Source: Planctomycetota bacterium (GTDB lineage Bacteria > Planctomycetota > UBA8742 > UBA2392). Taken from it: a stretch of 64,000 bases of DNA. The notes beneath the pieces were generated by a model. The model saw only the letters and a list, made by a program, of their open reading frames with translations, was not told the DNA's origin and searched no databases. Every line of letters starts with the position of its first letter. Position 1 is the first letter of the stretch. Where the stretch lies: assembly GCA_025993795.1 (NCBI GenBank), contig JAMQHL010000025.1:62001-126000 (forward strand), given 5' to 3'. The translations under genes were made by a program, and so were the position numbers. Below are positions 40,465 to 49,502 of this stretch, piece after piece.

Positions 40465-41574
40465 TTACTTCGCCAGCAACTCGGCATAGCGCAGCATGTC
40501 GTCACTGCGCACGTCGTAGCGATAGATCTTGCCGTCGCCGTTGACCAACACATTGAACGGGATCAGGCTCACGTCCAGCTTGCGGGTCAGGGTGTTCTCG
40601 GCTTCACGGTCGATCCAGGCGTTCTTGAATGCGATCTTTTCTTTGTTGCGCTCAAGCCACTGCTCAAATGCGGTGCGGCTCTCGTTGACGCTGATGCCGA
40701 AAATGCCCAGCTTTTCGCCGAATTTCTTGTGGGCCTGTTGGATGAACGGCAACTCGCCCAGGCACGCTGAGCTGGTGCTGTCGTACACGATCAGAATCAG
40801 CGGCTTGCCGGCAAAATCAGCGCGGCTGGCCTTTCCGCCGCCGACCATCGGCAAATCGAAGTCGGGCAATTCGCGACCAATCCAGCCCAAGTTGTCGAGT
40901 TGCGCCTGCAAAAACTCGCGCGCTTCTTCGTCTTTCTTGACGTCGCTGCTGTCCAGCAACACCTTCAGCGAGCGTTTGGCATCGTCCACGCGGTCGAGAA
41001 ACAGAAGTGCCCGCACGCGCATGACGCGGACAGCCGGAATCTCAGCGCGGTCCGCGTGTTTCTCAATGAAGGCCTCAATGGCCGCCACGCAGTCGCTTTC
41101 CCGGCCCGCGATCTGGAACAGCGTCTGGGCCTTCAGGAAGCGTGCGTCTGCGACCAGTTCGCTGTCGGGGTGTTTCTCAAGGAACTCGTCGGCCGTCGCG
41201 ATCGCCCGATCCAGACTATCCGGCAGCCTGGACCATGTGACTGCCAGTTCAAATCGCGCGGACATGACGTCCTTGGCATCCGCGTGGCCATCGATGTAGG
41301 CGCGCAGCGCGGCGGCATACTGCCGGTCAAGGGCGCGCATCTCGTTCTCGACGGCTTCAAGTTCTGCGGGCTCAATGCGTTCTTTCTCGCGCAGGCGCTC
41401 ATAGCGCGTGAGCAGCACGTTGCGGCTCTTCTGAAAGTCTTCAAACAGCTCTTCGTAGTTCGCGTAGGCCTTTGGTTTCTCTTCGGCTGTCGGCGCTTGC
41501 TGTGCCACGGCAAAGTACGGCGCACCGGACAGCAGCAACGCTGCCGCCAACATAGCCAGGGCGATTCGGGACAT
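40465..41574 (-). CDS. Exported thioredoxin-fold protein lacking the CXXC nucleophile
   Basis: The ATG at 41574 follows GGGGAGC and gives 369 residues with a signal peptide (IALAMLAAALLLSGAPYFAVA). A TPR-like helical region (about 100-225) precedes a TlpA/AhpC-type thioredoxin domain (about 230-369): LPDFDLPMVGGGKASRADF, KPLILIVYDSTSSACLGELP, IFGISVNESRTAFEQWLERN and IPFNVLVNGDGKIYR. The motif that should be C-x-x-C reads SSAC (Ser268, Cys271). The N-terminal nucleophilic Cys is lost, so disulfide exchange is unlikely in the usual form. It may be a binding or chaperone-type relative. Confidence 0.82.
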   Translation of the reverse strand: MSRIALAMLAAALLLSGAPYFAVAQQAPTAEEKPKAYANYEELFEDFQKSRNVLLTRYERLREKERIEPAELEAVENEMRALDRQYAAALRAYIDGHADAKDVMSARFELAVTWSRLPDSLDRAIATADEFLEKHPDSELVADARFLKAQTLFQIAGRESDCVAAIEAFIEKHADRAEIPAVRVMRVRALLFLDRVDDAKRSLKVLLDSSDVKKDEEAREFLQAQLDNLGWIGRELPDFDLPMVGGGKASRADFAGKPLILIVYDSTSSACLGELPFIQQAHKKFGEKLGIFGISVNESRTAFEQWLERNKEKIAFKNAWIDREAENTLTRKLDVSLIPFNVLVNGDGKIYRYDVRSDDMLRYAELLAK

Positions 41575-41697
41575 GGCATGCTCCCCTTCAGGGGTTGGCC
41601 CCACCTGGCGCGCCGAGAATGCGGCGAGGGATGCGCCGATACGATTAAACGGCCAATCGGGCGGTTTGGCAAGCGCGCGCAGCGAGTTCACGCTGAA

Positions 41698-43659
41698 TCA
41701 GTTGTCTTTGCGCAGACTGCGCGTGCGGCTTTTGTGGCGCGTCTTGGTCTTGTTGCGCTTGCGGCGGCGGGTGCTGCCTTCAATGTTGGCGATCACCGGG
41801 TCGGCAAAGTCGTCCGGCTCAGGTGCCAACGTCTTGCCACTTTCGGAATCCGGCAGGTCTTCGAGGCTTATCACGGTATCCGATGCATCGGGCTGCCTGT
41901 CAGTCTCGTCCTCTGCATCGTCGTCTGCGTCGCTCTCTGCATCGTCCAATGCATCGTCAGATGCTTCATCCGATGCCTCGTCTGAGGCATCCGGCGCCGG
42001 CTCTTCACCGCGATCGTCCCTTGCCCCGGCTTCGGCGGCGGTTTCCCCCGTTGACTCGCCGGCCGGGTCGTCTGGCGTGGCGTCTTGGGGCGCCGGGGCT
42101 TCGACCACTGCGGCGGCAGCGACTTCCACGGGGGCTGTCGGCTGCTGCCCTGATGCTGCTGCGGCTTCATTTGCGGCACCATCATCCAGGGGCATGGCTT
42201 CGTCAGATTCGCCATCGTCAAAGTCCGGCCATTCCTGGTTGTCTTCTGACGCTGTGCCGGCAGTACCCGGCTGCATGATGATTGTGTCTCCCGAGCCCGT
42301 TGGCTGCGGCGAGAAATCCTCAAGGTCACGTGGATTGGGCAATCGCGCGCTGTCGACCGCCGAAATCGGCGCCTCGAGCTCGGCATCCAGAAGATCATCG
42401 CCCTGGGTTTCGGGCTCAGCCATCTGCAATGCCTGATGCGTCGGCCTGGGGGCGCTGCGTTGCACGAGATTGGCCGGGTCGTTGCCGGCCGCGCGATCGC
42501 GCGCCTGGCGCAACGCAGCGACCAGCCTGTTCAACTCGTCTTCTGTATGGGCCGCAGACACCGAAATGCGCAACGCCTCTTGCCCCTCGGGCACGGATGG
42601 CCAGCGAAGGGGGTAGCAAAGCAACCCCTGCTGCTCAAGCTGTTCTGCGTAGTACAGCGCCTTATCCGGCGTCCCCAGCGAGATCCCGACAATGTGGTGC
42701 TTGCCTGTAGGCTTGAAGTCTGCGGTCTTGAGGCGGTTGCGCAACTGCTTGACATTCGCATGCAGTTTCAGGCGCAGGGCGTCGCCTTCGCGTCGCACAA
42801 TTTTGATTGCCTCAATGTTCGCCGCAGCGAGCGCAATGGGCATTGAGGTGGTGTAGATGAAAGGGCGCGAATGGTTGATCAGGTGCTCTTTGACTTCCTC
42901 GTTACAGGCGACAAACCCGCCATAACTGCCCAGCGCCTTGCTGTATGTGCCCACCACAATCGGCACCTGCGCCAGCACGTTCTGTTCTTCAGGCAAGCCA
43001 CGGCCGCGTTTGCCAATGCATGCGTTTGCATGCGCATCGTCAACCAGCAGCAGCGCCTTGAACCGCTCGCACAGCTTCACAATGCGGGGCAGTTCCGCGG
43101 CGTCGCCCTGGATGCTGAACAAGCTGTCGGTGACGACCAGGCACTTGCCGGTGTGAATGCCGCCCAGTTTGCGTTCAAGTTCGTCGTAGTCGCGGTGCTT
43201 GAACACCTTGATAGTGGCGCCCGAAAGCCGACACCCCGCCACAATACTCGCATGGTTCAGCGCATCCGAGAAAATCGTGTCACCCCGGCCGACCAGCGCG
43301 GTGATTACGCCCAGGTTAGCCTGGTAACCGCTGCCGAAAACCAAGGCGGCTTTGGTGCCCCGAAACGCAGCGGTCTCGCCCTCAAGCTTGTTGTGCAGTG
43401 TGCTGCTGCCGGTGACCAACCGCGAGGCACCCGTCCCCCACCCAAAGCGCCCGGCAGCGCTGGCGGCGGCTTCCGCGACGCGGATATTGCCCGCGAGCCC
43501 CAGATAGTCGTTGCTGGAAAAGTTGATCAGCTCGTGGGAACCAATCTGCACGCGCGTCGAGCCCATATGCCGAAGCGAACGCAGCTTGCGGTTCTGCTTT
43601 CGCGACTCTCGCTCATCGCGCTGCTGTTTGAAAAATCGTTGCCAGATTTCCGGAACCAC
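41698..43659 (-). CDS. AONS/KBL-family PLP enzyme (BioF-like) with long acidic-basic tail
   Basis: Start GTG at 43659 follows AGGGGGAG; 653 residues. The catalytic part (1 to about 390) has SSNDYLGLAGN, DALNHASIVAGCRLSGA, LLVDDAHANACIG and VGTYSKALGSYGGFV, with PLP Lys241. This is the alpha-oxoamine synthase family (8-amino-7-oxononanoate synthase, 2-amino-3-ketobutyrate CoA ligase and relatives). The last 260 residues are not part of the family. They are a Pro/Ala/Glu/Asp-rich region with repeated DASDEASDEASDDALDDAES, ending in a basic tail (RRRKRNKTKTRHKSRTRSLR). No other biotin gene is nearby, so the substrate is uncertain. Confidence 0.88.
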   Translation of the reverse strand: MVPEIWQRFFKQQRDERESRKQNRKLRSLRHMGSTRVQIGSHELINFSSNDYLGLAGNIRVAEAAASAAGRFGWGTGASRLVTGSSTLHNKLEGETAAFRGTKAALVFGSGYQANLGVITALVGRGDTIFSDALNHASIVAGCRLSGATIKVFKHRDYDELERKLGGIHTGKCLVVTDSLFSIQGDAAELPRIVKLCERFKALLLVDDAHANACIGKRGRGLPEEQNVLAQVPIVVGTYSKALGSYGGFVACNEEVKEHLINHSRPFIYTTSMPIALAAANIEAIKIVRREGDALRLKLHANVKQLRNRLKTADFKPTGKHHIVGISLGTPDKALYYAEQLEQQGLLCYPLRWPSVPEGQEALRISVSAAHTEDELNRLVAALRQARDRAAGNDPANLVQRSAPRPTHQALQMAEPETQGDDLLDAELEAPISAVDSARLPNPRDLEDFSPQPTGSGDTIIMQPGTAGTASEDNQEWPDFDDGESDEAMPLDDGAANEAAAASGQQPTAPVEVAAAAVVEAPAPQDATPDDPAGESTGETAAEAGARDDRGEEPAPDASDEASDEASDDALDDAESDADDDAEDETDRQPDASDTVISLEDLPDSESGKTLAPEPDDFADPVIANIEGSTRRRKRNKTKTRHKSRTRSLRKDN

Positions 43660-43882
43660 GTCTCCCCCTGAGAAGTTCCAGTTTAGGGAATTGACACACC
43701 CCTGACCAGACACGCGAATGTGACCGCCGTGCTATGGCGCCGGAGGGCGACTTGAGGGCGCCCCCCTGCGCAACCGCATTGGCCCGTTGCAAATGAGCCG
43801 GCGCTGGCACTTGCATTGGCAGTTGGTCAGTGGTCACTTGGACGACGCCAATTCAATGCCACCACGTCGCCGGAGTCTGCCC

Positions 43883-45502
43883 ATGCCCATCGTTGAGTGC
43901 GTTCCCAACTTCAGTGAAGGTCGCAACCAGGAAACCGTTGACCTGATTGTCGCGGCAATCACAGCCGTGCCCGGCGTATCTCTGCTTGGCGCAGAACGCG
44001 ACCCCGACCATAACCGCAGCGTGGTCACGCTCGCCGGCCAGCCTGAAGCGGTGCTGGAAGGCGCATTTCAAGGTTGCAAGAAGGCGGCCGAACTGATTGA
44101 CCTGCGCAAACACCAGGGCCAGCACCCCCGCATGGGCGCCACGGACGTGATCCCGTTTGTGCCCATCAGCGGCATCTCGATGGAGGAGTGTGTGGCGCTG
44201 GCCGACCAGCTTGGGCAGCGCATCGGCGCAGAGTTGAACATTCCGGTCTTCATGTACGGCGAAGCTGCCAAGCGCGACGACCGGCAGAATCTTGCCGAGG
44301 TGCGGGCGGGTGAATTCGAAGGCCTGCGCGAAGAGATCGGCAGGAACAGCCAGCGCAAGCCTGACTTCGGGCCTGAGCGCATTCACGAGACCGCCGGCGC
44401 AACGGCTGTGGGTGCGCGCTTCTTCTTGATTGCGTACAACGTGAACCTGAACACCCGTGACGTGAAGCTGGCCAAACGCATTGCCAAGGCAATCCGCGAG
44501 AAGGACGGCGGCATGCCGGCAGTCAAGGCGATGGGTTTTGACCTGCCCGCCGAAAGCTGCGTTCAAGTCAGTATGAATCTCGTGGACTACCGCCAGACCA
44601 GCCCGGCGCAGGCATTTCTGCGCATCGCGGAGTTGGCCGAGGCCGAAGGCGTGCCGATCCTGAACAGCGAGATCGTGGGACTATTGCCACAGGAGGCTCT
44701 GGAACTCTGTGCCCGCCAGATGGCGCAAACGAAAAAGCTGCAGGGTATGGAAGGAGCGGGCCAAATCTGGTTGAACCAGCTTGCGGCAGAAACCCTCAAG
44801 CTCAAGGATTTCGTGCCCGACGAGCAAGTGATTGAGCTGAGACTGGAAGACTTCATGGCAAGCGACCTTGAGCAGTTCCCGTACATCGCGGGTGTCAACG
44901 ACTTCCTTCGCGACCTCGCCAGCGACAAGCCCACGCCCGGCGGCGGCGCGGCGGCGGCGGTACTGGGCGCCACCGGCATCGCGCTGGGCGAGATGGTCGG
45001 CAACCTGACGTTGGGCAAGAAGAAGTACGCAGAGGTGCAGGACATCATCAAGGGCGCCATGGCGCAGTTGACGCCTTTGCGGGACAGAATGCTGGCCATG
45101 TTTGCAGAGGACGCCCGCGCGTTTGAAGCGTTCGGAGAGGCCATGAAGCTGCCCAAGGATACCGACGAACAAAAGGCTGCGCGTGCCAGCGCCATGCAGG
45201 AAGCGTTGAAGGGCGCCACCATGACGCCGGACCAGACGGCGGCACTGGGAGTTGAGGCGTTCAAGCACGTCGCGGCGATCGCCAAGGTCGGCAACAAGCA
45301 CGCGATTTCAGACTGCGGGGTCGGCGCGCTGAGCCTTTACGCGTGCATCAAGGCCGCAGTCCAGAACATGTGGATCAACCTGCCCGGCATCAAGGACGAG
45401 GCTTTCAACGCCAAGTTCACGGCCCGCGCAAACGACTACGTACGCGAAGCACAGCGCCTGCTGGATGAGACACTGGCCGTGGTGAAAGCAGCAATCGGAT
45501 AG
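43883..45502 (+). CDS. Fused glutamate formimidoyltransferase / formimidoyltetrahydrofolate cyclodeaminase (FTCD)
   Basis: Start ATG of MPIVECVPNFSEGRNQ, with GGAG 7 nt upstream; 539 residues. The formimidoyltransferase half (about 1-330) has NFSEGR, DPDHNRSVVTL, the HQGQHPRMGATDVIPFVPIS segment and FGPERIHETAGATAVGAR. The cyclodeaminase half has FLRDLASDKPTPGGGAAAA and GNKHAISDCGVGAL. The fusion transfers the formimino group from formiminoglutamate to tetrahydrofolate and then releases ammonia, the last steps of one histidine degradation route. No hut genes are seen in the window. It is divergent from the AONS-type gene. Confidence 0.95.
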   Translation: MPIVECVPNFSEGRNQETVDLIVAAITAVPGVSLLGAERDPDHNRSVVTLAGQPEAVLEGAFQGCKKAAELIDLRKHQGQHPRMGATDVIPFVPISGISMEECVALADQLGQRIGAELNIPVFMYGEAAKRDDRQNLAEVRAGEFEGLREEIGRNSQRKPDFGPERIHETAGATAVGARFFLIAYNVNLNTRDVKLAKRIAKAIREKDGGMPAVKAMGFDLPAESCVQVSMNLVDYRQTSPAQAFLRIAELAEAEGVPILNSEIVGLLPQEALELCARQMAQTKKLQGMEGAGQIWLNQLAAETLKLKDFVPDEQVIELRLEDFMASDLEQFPYIAGVNDFLRDLASDKPTPGGGAAAAVLGATGIALGEMVGNLTLGKKKYAEVQDIIKGAMAQLTPLRDRMLAMFAEDARAFEAFGEAMKLPKDTDEQKAARASAMQEALKGATMTPDQTAALGVEAFKHVAAIAKVGNKHAISDCGVGALSLYACIKAAVQNMWINLPGIKDEAFNAKFTARANDYVREAQRLLDETLAVVKAAIG

Positions 45503-45597
45503 TCCGGGCGCATCGAAAGCGCCGGGCGTTGGACGGCAGCAAAGGCAACACGGGCCTTTGGCCGGTGCAGCTACATCGCCCGCAACGCGGCGCCACC

Positions 45598-47049
45598 TTA
45601 CTTCACGGGTGGCCAGATGCGGTCGAAGGGGTATATACGGAAGATCACCCGGCCCTCGACACTTGACGTGTGCGCCCACAGGCGATTCACGCCCGGCGGC
45701 TCACTGCGGCGAACGTCGATTTCAAGCCAGCGGCGGCTGTCATTGCTGTGCGTGCGATTGTCGCCCATCACGAAAATGCGCTGCGGCGGCACCTCGATCT
45801 CGTCGCCCTCAGAAATATGGCTGCCCAAGTCACCAATCGAGTACGACCGAAGCGTGCCGTCTTCGTTCTTCAGCTCTTCGGCATTGAGGTAGTCCTCCGT
45901 GACTTGCGCAAACGCGGACGAGCCCTTGGGCTTGAGCCACAGCCTGCCGTCTTCAAACTTGATGGTGTCGCCGGGCAGCGCGATCAGGCGCTTCACCAGC
46001 TCAGCACCCGGGTCTTCGGGGCTGCGAATCACGACAATGTCGCCGCGCTTGATGCCAGGCGTCAGGAAGCCGGGCAACCAGTTGATCCACCACTTGTCCT
46101 GGTTGTTCGCAATCAGCGGTGTCACGCGCTCAACCACCAGCCGGTCGCCCTGGGCCAGCGTGCCCTCCATGCTTGGGCCCTGCACCTGGCTGACCTGCAC
46201 GACGTACGCGCGCAGCAACAGCACAAGCATCAGGATCTTGAGCACTTCAACAAACACGCTCCAGGCCATGCCCAGAGGCGTTTTCTTCACGCCCTTCTTC
46301 TTGGGCATGCTGCCGGAGCGCGCAAAACCGCCAGCCTTTCCGTCAGCCCTGGTTTCGCCGCCTTCTGACTCGGCGGCCCTGGTCAGGCGCAGGCTGTCGC
46401 CTACCTTTCCCCAGAAGCTCTTCGGCCCCGCAGGCTCAGCAATGGGCTTGGGCGGGCGACCCGCGCCCTTGCCCTTCACGCTCTGGTTCTTGATGGCTTC
46501 ATCAGTCAAGTCGGCGCGAATGCCTACGGGCACCATGCGGCCGCTGTCAGTCTTGCCCACCTTTACGCCGAACTCTTCAGCAGCCATGGCCGGAAAGTCG
46601 CCTGCGGCATACTCTTCCCAGTTCATGTCATCGTCGTCGTTGCGACTGCGGCTTTGTTCGTGGAAGTCCGGTTGGGGCTCCGGCGTCGATTGCACGCTGC
46701 GCACCCTGGACTGCGGCGGCGCCTTGGGCGGATCGTCCTCTACACGCCGGACACCGCTGGGTGTCAGAACGACGCCGCTGCGGGGCACTTCGCGTGTCGG
46801 GGTACGGTCGTGAATCCTGGGCAGCCCGGGGCTGAGGCCCGGGCCCTTTGGCTGGCGCTGCGGCGGGGCTGCGTCGCCACTTGGAGCCAGCGGGTGATCC
46901 CCGGCCACCTGGTCGTCAAAAGGGTCAGGCACATGTCGGAAGTCAGCCGAGTCCGGCTTGTCGTTGTTCAGGCTTGACGGACGCCGCATGCGCGGCGTGG
47001 CAGGCTGATCAAGATGTCCGAAGAATTCGTTGCTTTCCTCGGGTGCCAT
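45598..47049 (-). CDS. lepB: Signal peptidase I with 250-residue N-terminal extension
   Basis: Of 483 residues, about 1-255 are Pro/Asp/Arg-rich and appear disordered. One span (about 260-285) leads into the S26 peptidase core: GPSMEGTLAQGDRLVVERV (nucleophile Ser293), RGDIVVIRSPED, ELVKRLIALPGDTI (general base Lys353) and FVMGDNRTHSNDSR. It removes signal peptides on the outer face of the inner membrane. A typical LepB has only a short cytoplasmic part before its first span, so the extension is unusual and would be cytoplasmic. An MshEN gene lies just upstream on the same strand. Confidence 0.93.
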   Translation of the reverse strand: MAPEESNEFFGHLDQPATPRMRRPSSLNNDKPDSADFRHVPDPFDDQVAGDHPLAPSGDAAPPQRQPKGPGLSPGLPRIHDRTPTREVPRSGVVLTPSGVRRVEDDPPKAPPQSRVRSVQSTPEPQPDFHEQSRSRNDDDDMNWEEYAAGDFPAMAAEEFGVKVGKTDSGRMVPVGIRADLTDEAIKNQSVKGKGAGRPPKPIAEPAGPKSFWGKVGDSLRLTRAAESEGGETRADGKAGGFARSGSMPKKKGVKKTPLGMAWSVFVEVLKILMLVLLLRAYVVQVSQVQGPSMEGTLAQGDRLVVERVTPLIANNQDKWWINWLPGFLTPGIKRGDIVVIRSPEDPGAELVKRLIALPGDTIKFEDGRLWLKPKGSSAFAQVTEDYLNAEELKNEDGTLRSYSIGDLGSHISEGDEIEVPPQRIFVMGDNRTHSNDSRRWLEIDVRRSEPPGVNRLWAHTSSVEGRVIFRIYPFDRIWPPVK

Positions 47050-47114
47050 CGACGCGCTTTCTGAAGCAGTCCTGGTCCGCAGATCAGGTTACCAGTGAAT
47101 GTAGAAAGAAGCAG

Positions 47115-49127
47115 CTACTCGCCGAAAGGATCAAGATCCTCCGGGCCGGAATCAATCCCGCTCTCCTCGCGGGGCGACTCGCCGACATCGCCGCCGCCAA
47201 GGTCCAGCTCATCTGCAGCTTCTGCGGCAGCGGTCCCGTCGAGGCTTGACTCGTCAAGATCGCTTTCGCTCACCGCCGCATGACGCCCGGTCTCTGACTG
47301 GGAATCGAACCCGGATTCGTCCAGCTCACTCATGCCGACATCACCGGGCGGCGACGGGGCATTGGGGTCGATCGGCGCGTACAGGCCCGAGTCGTCACCG
47401 CTGAGCGTCGGGTCGTAGTTTTCTTCCAAAGCGACGCCTTCGCCGGTGATCGCGCTGTCATCGTACGATTCCGCACGTTCTGTAGGCTTGGGCGACCGCA
47501 GTGTCGCTGCACTTGCGGGCGGATAATAGCGGGCAAGGGCGTCATCGATCTCGTCTTCCGTGACCACGAACAGCTTCACCTTGCTTGCCGTCAGGCGCCG
47601 CAACTCCAGCAACCTGCGCGGGTCAAACGGGAATGCCGCCGCAACCAGCAGCAGCTCGCCTACCTTCTCAATCGGTACCACCCGGTAGCTGCGGGCAATC
47701 GCCGGCCGCAGCACCGCCAGCGCCGCCTCTGAGGGCCGCACACGCTCAAGGTCTACGGGTGCCAGGCTTTCATGGCGTGCCAGAAAGCGATACAGCGTCA
47801 CCTGGTCGGTAAACGCGTTGTCCATCAGCAACTCGTAGGCGGCTTCGCTGACCTGGCCTTCCGCCAGCGCGTCGTCTACTTCTTCGCGTGTGATCACGCC
47901 CTGCAGCCACAGCAGATAGCCTGCCCGCTGCTCCATTTCATCATGCGCGGCGGACTCGCGGGCGACGGGCTCTTCATCATTGACGACTACACTGCCCTGG
48001 CCGCTGTCGCCGAAGTCCACGGGGCGCTCGTAGCCCAGGTCATCAGGCGGTGGTTCCTGCACATACTGCGTTTCGTAGTCGGCCGGCATCGGCGTCTGCA
48101 CCACGTCACGCTGCCCCTGCTTGGGTGGGCCCTTCAGAAAGCTGCCCTGGGGCGACAACTCGTCATCCGGCTGCACCGACTGCATGTCCTGCTCGGCGCG
48201 GTACTCTGCCGACTGGAACGCCATGCGCGACGAATCCTGCATACGCGGCTGCAACGGGCCGCTTTGCGGTTGCTCGGGGCCTCGCTGCTTGAACATGCCA
48301 CCCGGATTGGCCTGCGGCGGCGGTTGAGGTTGAGTGCGCGCCTCTTGTTCGCGGCGACGCATCTCGTGCAGCATCTTCCTGCCTTCTTCGCCCAGCAACT
48401 CCTCGGCGCTGACACCGGCAAGCGTATTTCCGCGCGCAGATGGCGGCGGCGGCGCCTGGTGCGCGCGCGACACGTTGGCGCGCGGCACGGGCATGTTCAC
48501 GACCGGCGGGACGTTGTCACCCCTTGAAGACGGTCCGGGGTCAACTGACGGGCGACGCCCCGACCCCATGCTGTCCATGACCGGGGCCTCTCCCTGGAAT
48601 CCACCGCCGGCCTTCGGAATCCGACGCGTTCCGCCTCGGCGGATCACCATCGTTTCCATGTCCTTCTTACTGTCGCCGCCAAGATCGACAGGCTTGCCAT
48701 CATCGGTACGTCGCAAGGACGGCTTGGCAATGCTCTGCTGCGGCGCCGCTTGCTTCGGGACCGGGTTAGTCTTCTCGCGCCCGATATTGCCCATCAGGCT
48801 GCGGTTGCGCGCCGACTGGGTGTTCGGGCCCGCCATGCCGTCCATGCGTGCGTCACGCATGACGCCCGGGCCGCGATTGCGCTTGGGCGGCTCGAGCGAA
48901 AGAATCTGCGTGCGCCGCTTGGGGCCACCTTGTTCAACCGGGCCGGTCTTCTTGCTATCAGGCAACTGCTTGCTCTCTGCCGTCGGCGGGCGTTTAGCCT
49001 CGCCAGTCGGCACGCGGCGGTTTTCGTTCGTAGGCGGGCGCAGACCTGGGGCCGGCTGACCATGAGGCATGGTGCGCTTGGGCGGCGGAGGTTGCTTGCC
49101 AGCGTCGTCGTCCGGAATGTCAACCAT
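47115..49127 (-). CDS. Orphan MshEN/GspE-N domain protein with long disordered N-terminus
   Basis: The ATG at 49127 gives 670 residues. The first 370 are low-complexity, Pro/Arg/Gln/Lys-rich (for example PPPPKRTMPHGQPAPG, RREQEARTQPQPPPQANPGG). The ordered part (about 400-545) reads AGYLLWLQGVITREEVDDAL, LYRFLARHESLAPVDLERV, RSYRVVPIEKVGELLLVAAA and DALARYYPP. This matches GspE/MshE N-terminal domains that bind c-di-GMP in some pilus ATPases. No ATPase domain follows; a Ser/Asp/Glu-rich tail ends the protein. It may be a regulator or adaptor. Confidence 0.8.
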   Translation of the reverse strand: MVDIPDDDAGKQPPPPKRTMPHGQPAPGLRPPTNENRRVPTGEAKRPPTAESKQLPDSKKTGPVEQGGPKRRTQILSLEPPKRNRGPGVMRDARMDGMAGPNTQSARNRSLMGNIGREKTNPVPKQAAPQQSIAKPSLRRTDDGKPVDLGGDSKKDMETMVIRRGGTRRIPKAGGGFQGEAPVMDSMGSGRRPSVDPGPSSRGDNVPPVVNMPVPRANVSRAHQAPPPPSARGNTLAGVSAEELLGEEGRKMLHEMRRREQEARTQPQPPPQANPGGMFKQRGPEQPQSGPLQPRMQDSSRMAFQSAEYRAEQDMQSVQPDDELSPQGSFLKGPPKQGQRDVVQTPMPADYETQYVQEPPPDDLGYERPVDFGDSGQGSVVVNDEEPVARESAAHDEMEQRAGYLLWLQGVITREEVDDALAEGQVSEAAYELLMDNAFTDQVTLYRFLARHESLAPVDLERVRPSEAALAVLRPAIARSYRVVPIEKVGELLLVAAAFPFDPRRLLELRRLTASKVKLFVVTEDEIDDALARYYPPASAATLRSPKPTERAESYDDSAITGEGVALEENYDPTLSGDDSGLYAPIDPNAPSPPGDVGMSELDESGFDSQSETGRHAAVSESDLDESSLDGTAAAEAADELDLGGGDVGESPREESGIDSGPEDLDPFGE

Positions 49128-49247
49128 GAAGCTGCTCGTCTCGTTCCCGGTAATGTGAGAACACGCCACACACGCTACGCCAGGAAAGCGACGCGGTGTC
49201 CGTTGCTGAAAGACCGTCACAACAGGCGGCCTCTGCTATAACCAGAC

Positions 49248-49264
49248 TAAGGAAACGGTCCTTA
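49248..49264. promoter_or_regulatory. Stem-loop TAAGGA-AACGG-TCCTTA
   Basis: A perfect 6-bp stem with a 5-nt loop in the divergent spacer. It could be an operator or a leader structure for either gene; evidence is only symmetry. Confidence 0.3.
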
Positions 49265-49357
49265 TCCCGATGCGGAGATTGTAATTCACACAGCCAATCG
49301 GGCAATGGGGGTCAGCCCCATGGAAAAGCTGTGGATTTCCGTAACCCTCGTTTGCGG

Positions 49358-49386
49358 TTGACTCTACGAGAGAGGTGATGTATCCC
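49358..49386 (+). promoter_or_regulatory. Candidate sigma-70-type promoter for STAS-fusion gene
   Basis: TTGACT (49358-49363) and TATCCC (49381-49386) are separated by exactly 17 nt. The -35 matches 5 of 6 consensus positions; the -10 is weak. It would give a leader of about 110 nt before the TTG start at 49503. Confidence 0.4.
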
Positions 49387-49502
49387 TATTGGGCCAAATG
49401 GCCAGCAGCTATGTAGGATACTGAACGGAACGAACCCCTGATTGGGGTGTGCAAGACTTGCGTTTCAGAGTCTGGCACAAGGTAAGTATCGAAGGAGCAC
49501 CC

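Larger units (their letters stand above)
49128..49502. other. Divergent leader region between MshEN gene and STAS-fusion gene
   Basis: No gene is visible in this 375-nt spacer. It contains a TAAGGA/TCCTTA stem-loop at 49248-49264, a candidate promoter at 49358-49386 and a short CCCCTGATTGGGG hairpin about 55 nt before the TTG start. Confidence 0.6.

Noticed and set aside
41698..43659. Biotin synthesis cluster
   Set aside because: Only the AONS-type enzyme is present; no bioA, bioB, bioC or bioD candidates are nearby.
43691..43719. TTGACA in the spacer before the FTCD gene as a promoter
   Set aside because: The hexamer is perfect but at 17-nt spacing the -10 would be GCGAAT, so I do not call a promoter.
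45503..45597. Terminator between FTCD and lepB
   Set aside because: Only a 5-bp GGCGC/GCGCC pairing is found, too weak to call.
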